Counted from the first letter of the stretch, positions 18,594 through 27,546 are shown. The stretch: 64,000 nucleotides of DNA from Sneathiella marina (GCF_023746535.1 NZ_CP098747.1:3157001-3221000); one strand, 5' to 3'. Notes: generated from the sequence alone by a model not told the origin. Program-made: numbers and translations.

Positions 18594-19477
18594 GATTTCC
18601 GGATCATGTTGACAATGCCCGAGAAATCCGCGGCCTCTCCGTCGCCGGATACATAATTTTCGTAAAGATCCATGGCCGCCTTACCCAGCGCTGTTGACGC
18701 CCCAAATCCCTCAGCTGCTTCCTGACTGAGATGCAGATCTTTCAGCATATTCTGCGCCGAGAAGCCAGGTTTATAGTCATTGTTCGCCGGACTGGTTGGG
18801 ACCGGCCCCGGAACCGGGCAGTAACTGGTCAGGGACCAGCATTGACCGGAGGCCGTAGAGACAATATCAAACATTGTCTGATGTTCCAGCCCGAGTTTTT
18901 CTGCCAGGACAAAAGCTTCGCTGACACCGATCATGGAGATGCCGAGGATCATGTTATTGCAGATTTTTGCTGCCTGACCATTTCCCGCTCCGCCCGTGTG
19001 AACGATATTCTGACCCATCGCAGACAGAATTGGCTGGGCCATGGTAAAAGCGGCACTTGTTCCGCCAACCATAAAGGTCAGGGATCCAGCCGCAGCGCCG
19101 CCAACACCGCCGCTCACCGGTGCATCTACCATATGCATTCCGGCAGCCGATGCCGCCGTTGCCGCCTCGCGGGCCGTTGCCACATCAATCGTTGAGCAAT
19201 CAATAAATAATGTGTCTGCATCCGCCGCCGCCAAGATGCCCGCATCCCCAAGATAGACCGCTCGCACATGATCGCCCTTTGGCAACATTGTAACGACGAC
19301 GCCAACACCCGAGGCGGCCTCAGTCGCGGTCGCACAGGCTTCAGCGCCCTCGGCAACACAGAGTGCCACAGCGTCAGCTGATAGATCAAAAACTTTGACG
19401 GAATGGCCGGCTTTTAACAGGTTGAGCGCCATTGGCCCGCCCATGTTACCGACCCCAATAAAACCAATTCTGGCCAT
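18590..19477 (-). CDS. mmsB: 3-hydroxyisobutyrate dehydrogenase
   Basis: A 295-residue beta-hydroxyacid dehydrogenase that oxidises 3-hydroxyisobutyrate to methylmalonate semialdehyde with NAD+. The Rossmann motif GFIGVGNMGGPMALNLLKAGH opens the protein. The substrate-binding DAPVSGGVGGAAAGSL and catalytic Lys region GNGQAAKICNNMILG follow, all diagnostic of the HIBADH branch. AAGGAG precedes the ATG. It follows mmsA, the next enzyme in the pathway, in the same orientation, which supports the specific name. Confidence 0.93.
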   Translation of the reverse strand: MARIGFIGVGNMGGPMALNLLKAGHSVKVFDLSADAVALCVAEGAEACATATEAASGVGVVVTMLPKGDHVRAVYLGDAGILAAADADTLFIDCSTIDVATAREAATAASAAGMHMVDAPVSGGVGGAAAGSLTFMVGGTSAAFTMAQPILSAMGQNIVHTGGAGNGQAAKICNNMILGISMIGVSEAFVLAEKLGLEHQTMFDIVSTASGQCWSLTSYCPVPGPVPTSPANNDYKPGFSAQNMLKDLHLSQEAAEGFGASTALGKAAMDLYENYVSGDGEAADFSGIVNMIRKS

Positions 19478-19495
19478 TTTCAGTCTCCTTTGTGA

Positions 19496-19519
19496 CCGGC
19501 TACGCCTTCGCGCAGCCGG
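19496..19519. other. Inverted repeat between mmsA and mmsB
   Basis: CCGGCT ... AGCCGG (6-bp perfect outer arms with a GC-rich interior) lies in the 60-bp gap between mmsA and mmsB. No T-run follows on the minus strand, so it is not a normal terminator. It may be an intercistronic mRNA-stabilising hairpin. Confidence 0.45.
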
Positions 19520-19537
19520 ACGCGTGATTGAGGTGGG

Positions 19538-21031
19538 TTATTTGAAAGTCGGAATGCTGAACTCGGCGCCCGCCTTGATACTGTCGGGCCATCTGGAGGT
19601 AACCGTTTTCACTTTCGTATAGAAACGAACGCCTTCCGGTCCATGCTGATTATGGTCACCGAAGGCAGAGTTTTTCCAGCCACCGAAGCTATGGAACGCC
19701 AACGGAACAGGGATCGGCACATTGACACCGACCATGCCGATTTCAACATTATTGGAGAAGGCTCGCGCGACATCACCGTTACGAGTAAAAATGGAAGTTC
19801 CATTTCCGAATTCGTGTTTGTCGACCATTTCGACGGCTTCGTTGAAGGTCGGAGCACGAACAACAGATAAAACAGGGCCGAAGATTTCTTCCTTGTAAAT
19901 CCGCATATCCGTTTGGACATTATCAAACAGACAGCCGCCCATGTAATACCCGTTTTCATATCCCTGCAGCGAGAGATCCCGACCATCAACAACCAGATCC
20001 GCGCCTTCTTCAACACCGAGATCCACATAGCCTTTAACCTTTGCCAGATGATCTGCCGTCACAAGCGGTCCCATATCGCCATCTGCCGCACTTGGCCCGA
20101 CTTTCAATGCCCGCACTCTTGGCGAGAGCTTTTCGATCAGTTCGTCACCCGCGCCGCCAACGGCCACGGCAACGGAAATCGCCATGCAGCGTTCGCCTGC
20201 AGATCCATATCCAGCGCCGATAAGGGCATCAACGGCTTTATCCATATCCGCATCCGGCATCACCAGCATATGGTTCTTCGCGCCGCCCATGGCCTGCACG
20301 CGCTTGCCTGCCTCTGCTGCCCGCGCATAGACATATTTTGCAATGGGTGTTGATCCAACAAAGCTGACAGCTTTTACACGAGGATCATCGAGGATGGTGT
20401 CCACGGCCAGCTTGTCGCCATTTATCACATTGAGAACACCGGCTGGTGCGCCTGCTTCAAGCATCAGCTCCGCCAACTTCATGGGCAGCGACGGATCTTT
20501 CTCAGATGGCTTCAGGACGAAACAGTTACCGCAGGCAATCGCAACAGCAAACATCCACATGGGAACCATGGCGGGGAAGTTAAACGGTGTGATACCGGCG
20601 ACAACACCCAAAGGTTTCCGCATGGAATACATATCGATGCCGGACGAAACATTGTCAGAAAATTCGCCTTTTAACAGATGAGGAATACCGCAGGCAAATT
20701 CCACGACTTCCAGCCCGCGAATGATTGATCCCTTGGCGTCTGAATGAACCTTGCCATGCTCACTGGAGAGCAACGCCGCCAGTTCTTCGATATTCTCTTC
20801 GATCAGTTGCTTGTATCGAAACATGACGCGAGCCCGGGTAATCGGGGATGTGTTCGCCCATTCATCTGCAACAGCCTGGCTATTGGCGATTGCCGCTTCA
20901 ACCTCTTCAACTGTGGCCAACGGCAGGTCAGCCATATGCTCGCCCGTGCTTGGATTATATACCGGGCTAAACCGGCCTGATTTTCCGGCGATATATTGAC
21001 CACCGATAAAATGTTTAAGTTGTTCTGTCAT
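19538..21031 (-). CDS. mmsA: CoA-acylating methylmalonate-semialdehyde dehydrogenase
   Basis: A 497-residue aldehyde dehydrogenase that converts methylmalonate semialdehyde to propionyl-CoA with NAD+ and CoA. ALDH features are PFNFPAMVPMWMFAVAIACGN, the NAD loop SFVGSTPIAKYVY, and the nucleophile in GSAGERCMAISVAV, a MmsA-type catalytic motif. The C-terminal region has SFGGWKNSAFGDHNQHGPEG. GGGAG lies before the ATG. It heads a six-gene run and is divergent from a LysR gene. It would also take the malonate semialdehyde made from DMSP-derived 3-hydroxypropionate, linking it to genes further along the window. Confidence 0.95.
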   Translation of the reverse strand: MTEQLKHFIGGQYIAGKSGRFSPVYNPSTGEHMADLPLATVEEVEAAIANSQAVADEWANTSPITRARVMFRYKQLIEENIEELAALLSSEHGKVHSDAKGSIIRGLEVVEFACGIPHLLKGEFSDNVSSGIDMYSMRKPLGVVAGITPFNFPAMVPMWMFAVAIACGNCFVLKPSEKDPSLPMKLAELMLEAGAPAGVLNVINGDKLAVDTILDDPRVKAVSFVGSTPIAKYVYARAAEAGKRVQAMGGAKNHMLVMPDADMDKAVDALIGAGYGSAGERCMAISVAVAVGGAGDELIEKLSPRVRALKVGPSAADGDMGPLVTADHLAKVKGYVDLGVEEGADLVVDGRDLSLQGYENGYYMGGCLFDNVQTDMRIYKEEIFGPVLSVVRAPTFNEAVEMVDKHEFGNGTSIFTRNGDVARAFSNNVEIGMVGVNVPIPVPLAFHSFGGWKNSAFGDHNQHGPEGVRFYTKVKTVTSRWPDSIKAGAEFSIPTFK

Positions 21032-21057
21032 TGGTTCCGCTCCCAGAAATAAAATTA

Positions 21058-21105
21058 TCTTATCCTCACTTTACATAGGTAAAAATGCAAAGTATCTAGA
21101 TAAGA
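21058..21105. promoter_or_regulatory. Palindromic regulatory region between mmsA and its LysR regulator
   Basis: The 74-bp gap holds nested inverted repeats: TCTTATC (21058-21064) with GATAAGA (21099-21105), TTTAC-ATAG-GTAAA (21070-21083), and the perfect TATCTAGATA (21093-21102). LysR proteins typically bind dyads with a T-N11-A core between divergent genes, so this is the probable operator for the mmsA run and the regulator itself. Confidence 0.6.
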
Positions 21106-22044
21106 ATGCACAATCCCTGTGCACAAATACACACTGGGAGATTACCTATCTTTGACTGGAATGACGTTCGTTTCTTCCTCGAGCTCAGTCGCAAAGGTCG
21201 CCTGACCGAAGTCGCCAAGGCGTTAAAAGTTGACCACACAACGGTTAGCCGCCGGGTCCTAGCCCTTGAGGAAAAACTCGACACGAAACTGTTTGAAAGC
21301 ACGTCACGCGGATTTGTTTTAACCCAAGCGGGGGAAAGATTGTTGCCGCAAGCTGAGGCCATGGAAAGCGCGTCGGCCAGTATTCAGGAAAACATCAGCG
21401 GTGAAAATAAAACCCTGACCGGCACCGTGCGATTGGGTGTACCGGAAGGATTTGGCAGTCAGTTTCTTGCCAAGGAACTCGCTGCATTTCAAAACAGGCA
21501 CCCGGAAATTGAACTTGAATTTGTCGCCAATGACCGGTTTGTCAGTTTGTCAAAACGTGAAGCGGATCTTTCCATTACACTTGCGCGCCCCCAATCGGGA
21601 CGCCTGATTTCCCGCAAACTGACAGATTATCGGTTGCGGTTATATGCGACAAAAGACTATTTGAAGTCGCACGCGCCGATTAATTCAATGGACGATTTGC
21701 AGGACCATAACTTCATCTCCTACATCGATGAGCTGGTCCCGGATCCGCAGCTCCTGTATCTGGAGGATGCCGTCGGAACACCGGCAGTGGGCTTAAAAAG
21801 CTCCAGCATTGTTTTTCAATTTCAGGCGACATTGGCCGGTGCAGGCGTCAGCATTCTGCATTGCTTCGTCGCCGATGAATATCCGGAACTGGTTTGCTTG
21901 CTGCCTCAGGAAATTGAAATTCAAAGGACTTTCTGGCTGAACACGCCCGAGGACATTCATGACCTTGCGAGGATTAAGGCGGTCAGCGAGTTTTTAAGCG
22001 ATGTCGTGAAACGCCAGCGTAAAAAACTGATGGGCGAGAACTAA
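21106..22044 (+). CDS. LysR family transcriptional regulator
   Basis: A 312-residue LysR-type regulator: N-terminal winged HTH (DVRFFLELSRKGRLTEVAKAL, then HTTVSRRVLALEEKL) and a C-terminal periplasmic-binding-like effector domain. It is divergent from mmsA and most likely controls that run. The only ATG in frame lies at 21106 directly after an operator half-site and has no spaced ribosome site. The family usually starts near F17-D18-W19 (FDWNDVRFF), and GGGAG occurs at 21136, but the codon where ATG would be expected is TTA. The start is therefore uncertain; leaderless initiation is possible. Confidence 0.9.
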   Translation: MHNPCAQIHTGRLPIFDWNDVRFFLELSRKGRLTEVAKALKVDHTTVSRRVLALEEKLDTKLFESTSRGFVLTQAGERLLPQAEAMESASASIQENISGENKTLTGTVRLGVPEGFGSQFLAKELAAFQNRHPEIELEFVANDRFVSLSKREADLSITLARPQSGRLISRKLTDYRLRLYATKDYLKSHAPINSMDDLQDHNFISYIDELVPDPQLLYLEDAVGTPAVGLKSSSIVFQFQATLAGAGVSILHCFVADEYPELVCLLPQEIEIQRTFWLNTPEDIHDLARIKAVSEFLSDVVKRQRKKLMGEN

Positions 22045-22216
22045 CACTAGCACTTGCCTGTTTTGGCTGATATAATGGCTCCATGATACTCTTGTTCAAC
22101 AATGTGAATGACCAACGAATTATGAGCCCGGCTCTGTAAGCTGGGCCGGGAATAAAGGTTGTGTCACAACCGCTTCCATAAGATCTCATTTTTTCACATT
22201 ACACTGGATATGTATC

Positions 22217-22510
22217 ATGTCTTCCATGACAGCCCTTAATACCCTGCCGCTGGTAAGCGATAACAACTTACAATCACGCCCTGTTCGTTTCTATATCACG
22301 GCGGAAATCGACCCTTCGGTGCTTCCCCGTATCCTCGAAAATTTTGCGCTTCGAAACCTTGTCCCGAGCCATTTGCAGGCACGGCGGGAAAATGACTATC
22401 TTGATGTATCCCTGACGGTCACCGGACTTAGCGACCAGGAGGCCGCACATTTGGAACTTCGATTACAGAATATTCTGCCCGTTCAAAGCGTGGAAATGGA
22501 TCGGCCCTGA
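22217..22510 (+). CDS. ACT-domain-like small protein
   Basis: A 97-residue protein. After a 20-residue leader, RFYITAEIDPSVLPRILENFALRNL and DVSLTVTGLSDQEAAHLELRLQNI follow the beta-alpha-beta-beta-alpha-beta pattern of ACT domains such as IlvM-like regulatory subunits. Stand-alone ACT proteins usually bind amino acids and regulate an enzyme. No partner enzyme is adjacent: LysR lies upstream and an EamA transporter downstream. The assignment rests on pattern and hydrophobicity only. Confidence 0.65.
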   Translation: MSSMTALNTLPLVSDNNLQSRPVRFYITAEIDPSVLPRILENFALRNLVPSHLQARRENDYLDVSLTVTGLSDQEAAHLELRLQNILPVQSVEMDRP

Positions 22511-22726
22511 AATAAAATTCACTTTCCTTGTGAGCTGAATTCATTTCCATATGTATGCAGGGATGTAAAAACCGGAGTTATTTCTTGCTTTTCTCATCGG
22601 CTTCAGCATGCTGGATATAGTTCGATCTTGATCGAAGCAATTAATTAAGAAAAACAGATAACATTCGTCACACGACCCACTTCCATCCATGGGACAAATC
22701 CTATTAACGATCCAGCTGTAAACAGA

Positions 22727-23596
22727 ATACGGGAATATTTTCTTCTGGGCCTCCTCGCCTTGCTATGGGGTTCTTCCTATCTGTTCATCCGTGTTGGTGT
22801 TGAAACAATTCCGCCGGCAACACTCGTGACCCTTCGGGTCGGCATCGCCGCCCTCGTCTTGCTTGTCGTGATTAAGGCCCAGGGATATTCCCTGCCCAAG
22901 GATTTGGGCACCTGGAAGAATTTGGTAATTCAGGCTTTCTTTAACAGCTTTGGGGCCTGGGTCCTGCTTGCCTGGGGCCAGCAATATGTTGAAAGCGGAT
23001 TGGCCGGTGTTCTTAATTCGACCTCGCCAATTTTCGTATTCTTCATAACCTGGATCGTCACACGGCATGAGACGGTCTCAATTCGAAAGGTTTTGGGGGC
23101 GTTTGTGGGATTGGGAGGTGTGATCCTGATCATTGGTGTTGACGCTCTGCAAAATCTTGGCCAGCAGGTATTCGCCCAACTGGCAATCCTCCTCAGCGCC
23201 ATGTTCTATGGCTATGCGGCGATCTTTGGCAAACGGTTCAGTCACTTGCCGCCAACCGTGACAGCGGCCGGTGTTATGGTCTCAGCGTCAGTCGTTCTTA
23301 TTCCGGCCAGCTTGATTATTGACAACCCCTGGACCTTGTCTCCGTCCCTTCTCTCCCTAAGCGCCGTCGGCGCCCTTGGTGTGTTTGGGACCGCCGTTGC
23401 CCTGCTGCTGTATTTCCGGCTCATCCATACGCTGGGGTCGCTGGGAACCGCCAGCCAGGCCTATTTGCGGATGGGTGTCAGCGTTCTTTTGGGAATCGTT
23501 TTCCTCGGAGAGGAATTCTCTCTCGTGGTTGGGATCGGCTTGCTAACGGCGTTTTTGGGTGTTGCCCTGATCAATATGCCCGGCAAAGGCAAATAG
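22727..23596 (+). CDS. EamA/DMT family transporter with unclear start
   Basis: An inner-membrane EamA protein with about ten helices in two repeats. The first helix, LLGLLALLWGSSYLFIRVG, is complete in the frame, but no ATG or GTG lies between it and the in-frame stop at 22646-22648. The first usable codon is a TTG at 22760, in the middle of that helix. The true start may be an unusual codon (ATT at 22703, ATA at 22727, CTG at 22745), or an indel may have moved the ATG at 22689 out of frame. I place the start near 22727 as a placeholder. It is convergent with mobA. Confidence 0.75.
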   Translation: MREYFLLGLLALLWGSSYLFIRVGVETIPPATLVTLRVGIAALVLLVVIKAQGYSLPKDLGTWKNLVIQAFFNSFGAWVLLAWGQQYVESGLAGVLNSTSPIFVFFITWIVTRHETVSIRKVLGAFVGLGGVILIIGVDALQNLGQQVFAQLAILLSAMFYGYAAIFGKRFSHLPPTVTAAGVMVSASVVLIPASLIIDNPWTLSPSLLSLSAVGALGVFGTAVALLLYFRLIHTLGSLGTASQAYLRMGVSVLLGIVFLGEEFSLVVGIGLLTAFLGVALINMPGKGK

Positions 23597-23603
23597 AGAC
23601 CAG

Positions 23604-24224
23604 TTACGCCAGCCGCTTTTTCGCCTCTTCCAGATCTTCCGGCCGATTGATATTGAAAAAAGGATCTCCTTCATGATCCCCCCAGACAACATTTACCCGG
23701 TTATACCGATCAGCGAATACCAGTATCTTTCGTAAATCCTCTTCAACCAACGCAATGCGCAAATCCGCCGCCAAGGACAATGGCCATAAAGCGATAACAG
23801 GGTGGACCCGACCAACTGACTCTGCCATCACAATGGTCTTTTCCGGCAAATCACCGAGGCCGGTCCGCAGGCGTGAAACCAAATCCTCTGGAATAAAGGG
23901 GGCATCGGTTGGCACGCTCAGCATATGGCTCGCCTTGCTCCCCATATTAATATAATACTCTAAACCGGTTAAAATACCAGATAAAGGTCCCGCGAATCCC
24001 TCTACAGAATCCTTAACAGTTGGTATTTTAATATTTTCAATGACTTCAGGATTAATATTAATATTCAATATTAAATCAGAAACCTGGGGCGTCACTGTTG
24101 AAACGATCCGAGTGAGCAGGCTTTGACCCGCTATCTCCTGCAAGAATTTCGACCCGCCCCCCATGCGTCGTGATTGCCCTCCCGCCAACAGCACGGCGGG
24201 GAACAGTTGATCTGGAGCAGTCAT
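23604..24224 (-). CDS. mobA: Molybdenum cofactor guanylyltransferase
   Basis: MobA attaches GMP to molybdopterin to make the MGD cofactor used by formate dehydrogenase. The 206 residues begin with the nucleotidyltransferase signature VLLAGGQSRRMGGGSKFLQ, followed by SVPTDAPFIPEDLVSRL (metal-binding Asp) and NINRPEDLEEAKK near the end. The start overlaps the fdhD stop by 4 bp. The pair supplies the molybdoenzyme encoded 10 kb upstream. Confidence 0.93.
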   Translation of the reverse strand: MTAPDQLFPAVLLAGGQSRRMGGGSKFLQEIAGQSLLTRIVSTVTPQVSDLILNININPEVIENIKIPTVKDSVEGFAGPLSGILTGLEYYINMGSKASHMLSVPTDAPFIPEDLVSRLRTGLGDLPEKTIVMAESVGRVHPVIALWPLSLAADLRIALVEEDLRKILVFADRYNRVNVVWGDHEGDPFFNINRPEDLEEAKKRLA

Positions 24225-25087
24225 TGCGCGGCCTTTCGCTGGTGTTTCGAGCGTTCTTCGGGGATGGCATCGGGGTCCGTATCATAATTCAGCCGGCCTT
24301 CACCGGAGAAACAGATAAACCGCTTTCCCTTGGCACGGCCAATTAGGGTCAGGCCCGCTTGCCGGGCCAGGTCGACACCCCAGGCTGTGAAGCCGGAACG
24401 GGATATGACGATGGGGATCTGCATCTGCACCGTTTTAATCACCATCTCGGACGTAAGCCGGCCGGTGGTATAGAATATCTTGTTCTTCGATGGGATACCG
24501 TTTCGCCACATATATCCCGCTATTTTATCAATGGCATTGTGTCGCCCCACATCTTCCATATAAACCAGCGGTTTGCTCCCTTCACATAAAACACATCCAT
24601 GGATGGCTCCCGTCTCCAGATACAAAGAGGGTTGCTGGTTAATTTTGCGGGAAAGGTCATATATCCAGGACGTATTGAGAACGGCGTCGGGATCGAGAGT
24701 AATGTCCTCGAACTTTTCCATGACATCTCCAAACACAGTGCCCTGGGCACAGCCGGACGTCTGGGTTTTTTTCTTGAGCTTGTCTTCAAAATCCGTTTCA
24801 CGTTCCGTCCGCACGACGACAACACCCAAATCGTCATCATAATCAACACCGCAAACACGATCATCCTGATCCAGCATATTCTGGTTGAGCAAATACCCCA
24901 ATGCCAGATAGTCCGGGTAATCGCCGATGGTCATCATGGTGACGATTTCCTGCGTATTCAGAAACAAGGTTAGCGGCTTTTCGACGACCACCGGCAAGGA
25001 GACCGAAGCGCCGGTATGGTCCACACCAGAGAGCGTCTCACTCAAATCCTTAGCTTTGGGGTCCGGTGATATGGTGAATTCTTTCAT
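24221..25087 (-). CDS. fdhD: Formate dehydrogenase accessory sulfurtransferase FdhD
   Basis: FdhD transfers sulfur from IscS to the molybdenum cofactor, a step essential for formate dehydrogenase activity. The 288 residues show the family's ALGYLLNQ, GAIHGCVLC and EDVGRHNAIDKIAGYMW segments and ISRSGFTAWGVDLARQAGLTLIGRAKG. The E. coli CxxC loop is here SGCAQGT (Cys113), so the first, essential Cys is kept but the second is replaced by Gly. Cotranscribed with mobA, its start codon preceding it. In operon-type NAD-linked enzymes this protein is called FdsC. Confidence 0.93.
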   Translation of the reverse strand: MKEFTISPDPKAKDLSETLSGVDHTGASVSLPVVVEKPLTLFLNTQEIVTMMTIGDYPDYLALGYLLNQNMLDQDDRVCGVDYDDDLGVVVVRTERETDFEDKLKKKTQTSGCAQGTVFGDVMEKFEDITLDPDAVLNTSWIYDLSRKINQQPSLYLETGAIHGCVLCEGSKPLVYMEDVGRHNAIDKIAGYMWRNGIPSKNKIFYTTGRLTSEMVIKTVQMQIPIVISRSGFTAWGVDLARQAGLTLIGRAKGKRFICFSGEGRLNYDTDPDAIPEERSKHQRKAAQ

Positions 25088-25238
25088 GTTCCTATAATGG
25101 TAGGATAATTGTCGCTGTAAAGACCGAGTTCGCTTTCTCTTTGTTATTTTTGATTTTTAAACTCAAAATAGTGACAGATGAAAATTTATCGATATGGTAC
25201 AGCGCATCTTTCGGATCGGAATTTTGAGGACCGGCATT

Positions 25239-26009
25239 ATGGATTTAGATCGCCCTGCCCTGACGCAGGCAATTACAGAGATGGCTCGACTTGCCGGGGA
25301 CAAGATCCTCACCATCTATAATCAGGATTTCGATGTAAAAACCAAATCTGATGCTTCCCCGGTAACAGAGGCGGATGTGGCCGCGGAAAAAATTATCCTT
25401 GATGGGTTGCGGGCATTAACGCCTGACATTCCAATTCTCGCTGAGGAAAGCGCCGCGGCGGGTGATATTCCCGATTTATCCGGCGGGGTTTTCTGGTTGG
25501 TCGACCCGCTGGATGGCACCAAGGAATTTGTCCATAAACGCGGCGAATTTACGGTCAATATCGCCCTTGTCGAGCAGGGGAAACCGACCATGGGCGTTAT
25601 TCATGTACCGGCCAAAAACACGTCCTATTTTGCCGAGGGTCCGGGGAAAGTCTGGCGGCAGGATGGCGACGCGGCTGCCCGGCCCATCGCCACACGGACC
25701 GCTCCTGACACCGGATTGACCGTCGTTGCCAGCCGTTCCCATCGAACAGCGGAAACCGATACTTACATAGAAAAATTTGAGGTGGCCGAACTCATATCCG
25801 CCGGCTCGTCATTAAAACTTTGCCTCGTTGCGGAAGGCGCCGCAGACCTGTATCCCCGCTTTGGCCGCACCATGGAGTGGGATATCGGCGCGGGTCAGGC
25901 CATCCTGGAAGCTGCAGGAGGCCGCGTTGAGACCGTAGATGGCGCGCCCCTGCTTTATGGCAAGGACGGCCATGACAACCCTTATTTCATCGCAAAAGGC
26001 CGATCATAA
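25239..26009 (+). CDS. cysQ: 3'(2'),5'-bisphosphate nucleotidase CysQ
   Basis: CysQ hydrolyses 3'-phosphoadenosine 5'-phosphate from sulfate assimilation, in the inositol monophosphatase fold. The 256 residues carry SDASPVTEADVAAEKII, ILAEESAA, the metal motif WLVDPLDGTKEFV, and WDIGAGQAILEAAGGRV. I chose the ATG at 25239 because GAGGA lies 8 bp upstream. An open extension to 25194 has no ribosome site. It stands alone, divergent from fdhD. A general inositol monophosphatase is the alternative, but the DGTKEF form favours CysQ. Confidence 0.92.
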   Translation: MDLDRPALTQAITEMARLAGDKILTIYNQDFDVKTKSDASPVTEADVAAEKIILDGLRALTPDIPILAEESAAAGDIPDLSGGVFWLVDPLDGTKEFVHKRGEFTVNIALVEQGKPTMGVIHVPAKNTSYFAEGPGKVWRQDGDAAARPIATRTAPDTGLTVVASRSHRTAETDTYIEKFEVAELISAGSSLKLCLVAEGAADLYPRFGRTMEWDIGAGQAILEAAGGRVETVDGAPLLYGKDGHDNPYFIAKGRS

Positions 26010-26015
26010 AAGACG

Positions 26016-27005
26016 TCAAGCGTTGACGTCGATGACCACACGGCCCTTGATTTGGCCTTTGATGATTTGTTCTGCCAAGGCCGGCAAATTGCTCATGGGC
26101 TCAACCGTAATCATGTCATCGAAAATGGATTTATCCAGGTCCTGAGCCAATCTTGCCCAGGCTTCCTGCCTGATCTCTTTCGACGCCATGACACTATCAA
26201 CACCGATCAGGGAGACACCGCGCAGGATAAAGGGAAGAACCGACGTCGGCAGATCGGTTCCGGCCGCCAAGCCAACCGCAGCGACAGCCCCGCCATAATT
26301 CAGTTGAGCAATGACGGAGGCAAGGATACTGCTGCCAACACTGTCAATGGCGCCGGCCCAGCGTTCCTTGTCAAACGGACGCCCTTTGCCCATTGTTTCT
26401 TCCCGGCTGATCACCGAGGAGGCACCGAGTTTTTTCAAATAGGCGTGTGTTTCCTCGCGACCACTAGAGGCAACCACCGTGTATCCCAATTTCGCCAGCA
26501 ACGCGATAGCAACGGACCCGACGCCACCTGCGGCACCTGTTACCAGTATTTCCCCTTTGTCAGGCGTTATCCCTGCCTTCTCCAGCGCCAGCACACAAAG
26601 CATTGAGGTATATCCAGCCGTCCCGATGGCCATGGCTTCCTGCATGGAAAACCCGTCAGGCAACTTAATCAGCCAGTCGGATTTCAGTTTTTGCTTCTGG
26701 CTGTATCCACCCCAGTATAATTCGGAAAGGCCAAATCCATTGACCACGACTTTGTCACCGGGCTTGAACTCATCGGAGGCACTTTCCAGAACGGTTCCGG
26801 CCAAATCAACCCCCCCAACCATCGGCAACCGCCGGGCAATTCCTTTGCCGGATACTGCCAGACCGTCTTTATAGTTCAATGTCGAATAGGATACCTCCAC
26901 CAACACATCATTGTCCGGCAAATCGGCGATTGTCAGATCCTTGATGGAGGCTTGCTGCTTACCATCCTTGTCCTCAATGACCATGGCTTTGAATGTATCA
27001 CTCAT
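26016..27005 (-). CDS. acuI: Acrylyl-CoA reductase AcuI / YhdH-type MDR oxidoreductase
   Basis: A 329-residue zinc-free medium-chain dehydrogenase/reductase. The YhdH/AcuI hallmarks are YSTLNYKDGLAVSGKG, MVGGVDLAGTV, the NADPH motif VTGAAGGVGSVAIALLAKLG, and a C-terminal FILRGVSLIGVDSV. AcuI reduces toxic acryloyl-CoA to propionyl-CoA with NADPH and is common near DMSP lyase genes in marine bacteria. I chose the ATG at 27005; the frame extends to 27074 without a ribosome site. A DddP-like gene lies 2 kb away and mmsA 5 kb away, in keeping with acrylate or propionate metabolism. Confidence 0.88.
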   Translation of the reverse strand: MSDTFKAMVIEDKDGKQQASIKDLTIADLPDNDVLVEVSYSTLNYKDGLAVSGKGIARRLPMVGGVDLAGTVLESASDEFKPGDKVVVNGFGLSELYWGGYSQKQKLKSDWLIKLPDGFSMQEAMAIGTAGYTSMLCVLALEKAGITPDKGEILVTGAAGGVGSVAIALLAKLGYTVVASSGREETHAYLKKLGASSVISREETMGKGRPFDKERWAGAIDSVGSSILASVIAQLNYGGAVAAVGLAAGTDLPTSVLPFILRGVSLIGVDSVMASKEIRQEAWARLAQDLDKSIFDDMITVEPMSNLPALAEQIIKGQIKGRVVIDVNA

Positions 27006-27177
27006 GAATTTTTCCCTGTTTTTGATTATTCGATTTGGCCCCTTATAAACCGATAAAGCACCCCGGCGAAACACAAAAAAGCGAGAAACAATTGATTGTT
27101 AATCATTATAAGCTAATGTTAACCCATGAGGAATTTTTTAAGCCTCATCGTCGCGTAACCAGAAATGGAGATTATTT

Positions 27178-27441
27178 ATGCAGGAAATGGAGAAAAAACT
27201 TAATGGATTTGTTCTGACCACGGCCGAAATATTGTATCATCTGCCGGATTACCCAGAACTGCTGCAAACTTATATATGGCAGGAATATGATCAGGCTCCG
27301 TCTTATCCCACTTTAAAGAAATTCCTGGATTTTTGGGAAGCCAAACTCGATGGACGTCTTCATTCAGTCCGGGTCGCGTCCAACAAACTTATCTATCCAA
27401 ATGAATTCCGGTTTGCCGACACAGAATACCAGATTCACTGA
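27178..27441 (+). CDS. Usg family protein
   Basis: An 87-residue protein with the Usg-like core LTTAEILYHLPDYPELLQTYIWQEYD and FLDFWEAKLDGRLHSVRVAS. The family is small, almost confined to Alphaproteobacteria, and of unknown function. The name came from a gene upstream of hisT-like loci and says nothing about activity. It is a lone plus-strand gene between acuI and the dehalogenase-like gene. Confidence 0.8.
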   Translation: MQEMEKKLNGFVLTTAEILYHLPDYPELLQTYIWQEYDQAPSYPTLKKFLDFWEAKLDGRLHSVRVASNKLIYPNEFRFADTEYQIH

Positions 27442-27546
27442 CGATCACTCCGCAATTTTTTGATCGAGTAGTTAGACATGGAATTGAGACCCTCCGATTG
27501 CTAGACTAGGGTATGGAAAACATTACTCTTCACGTCTCATAGGTCC

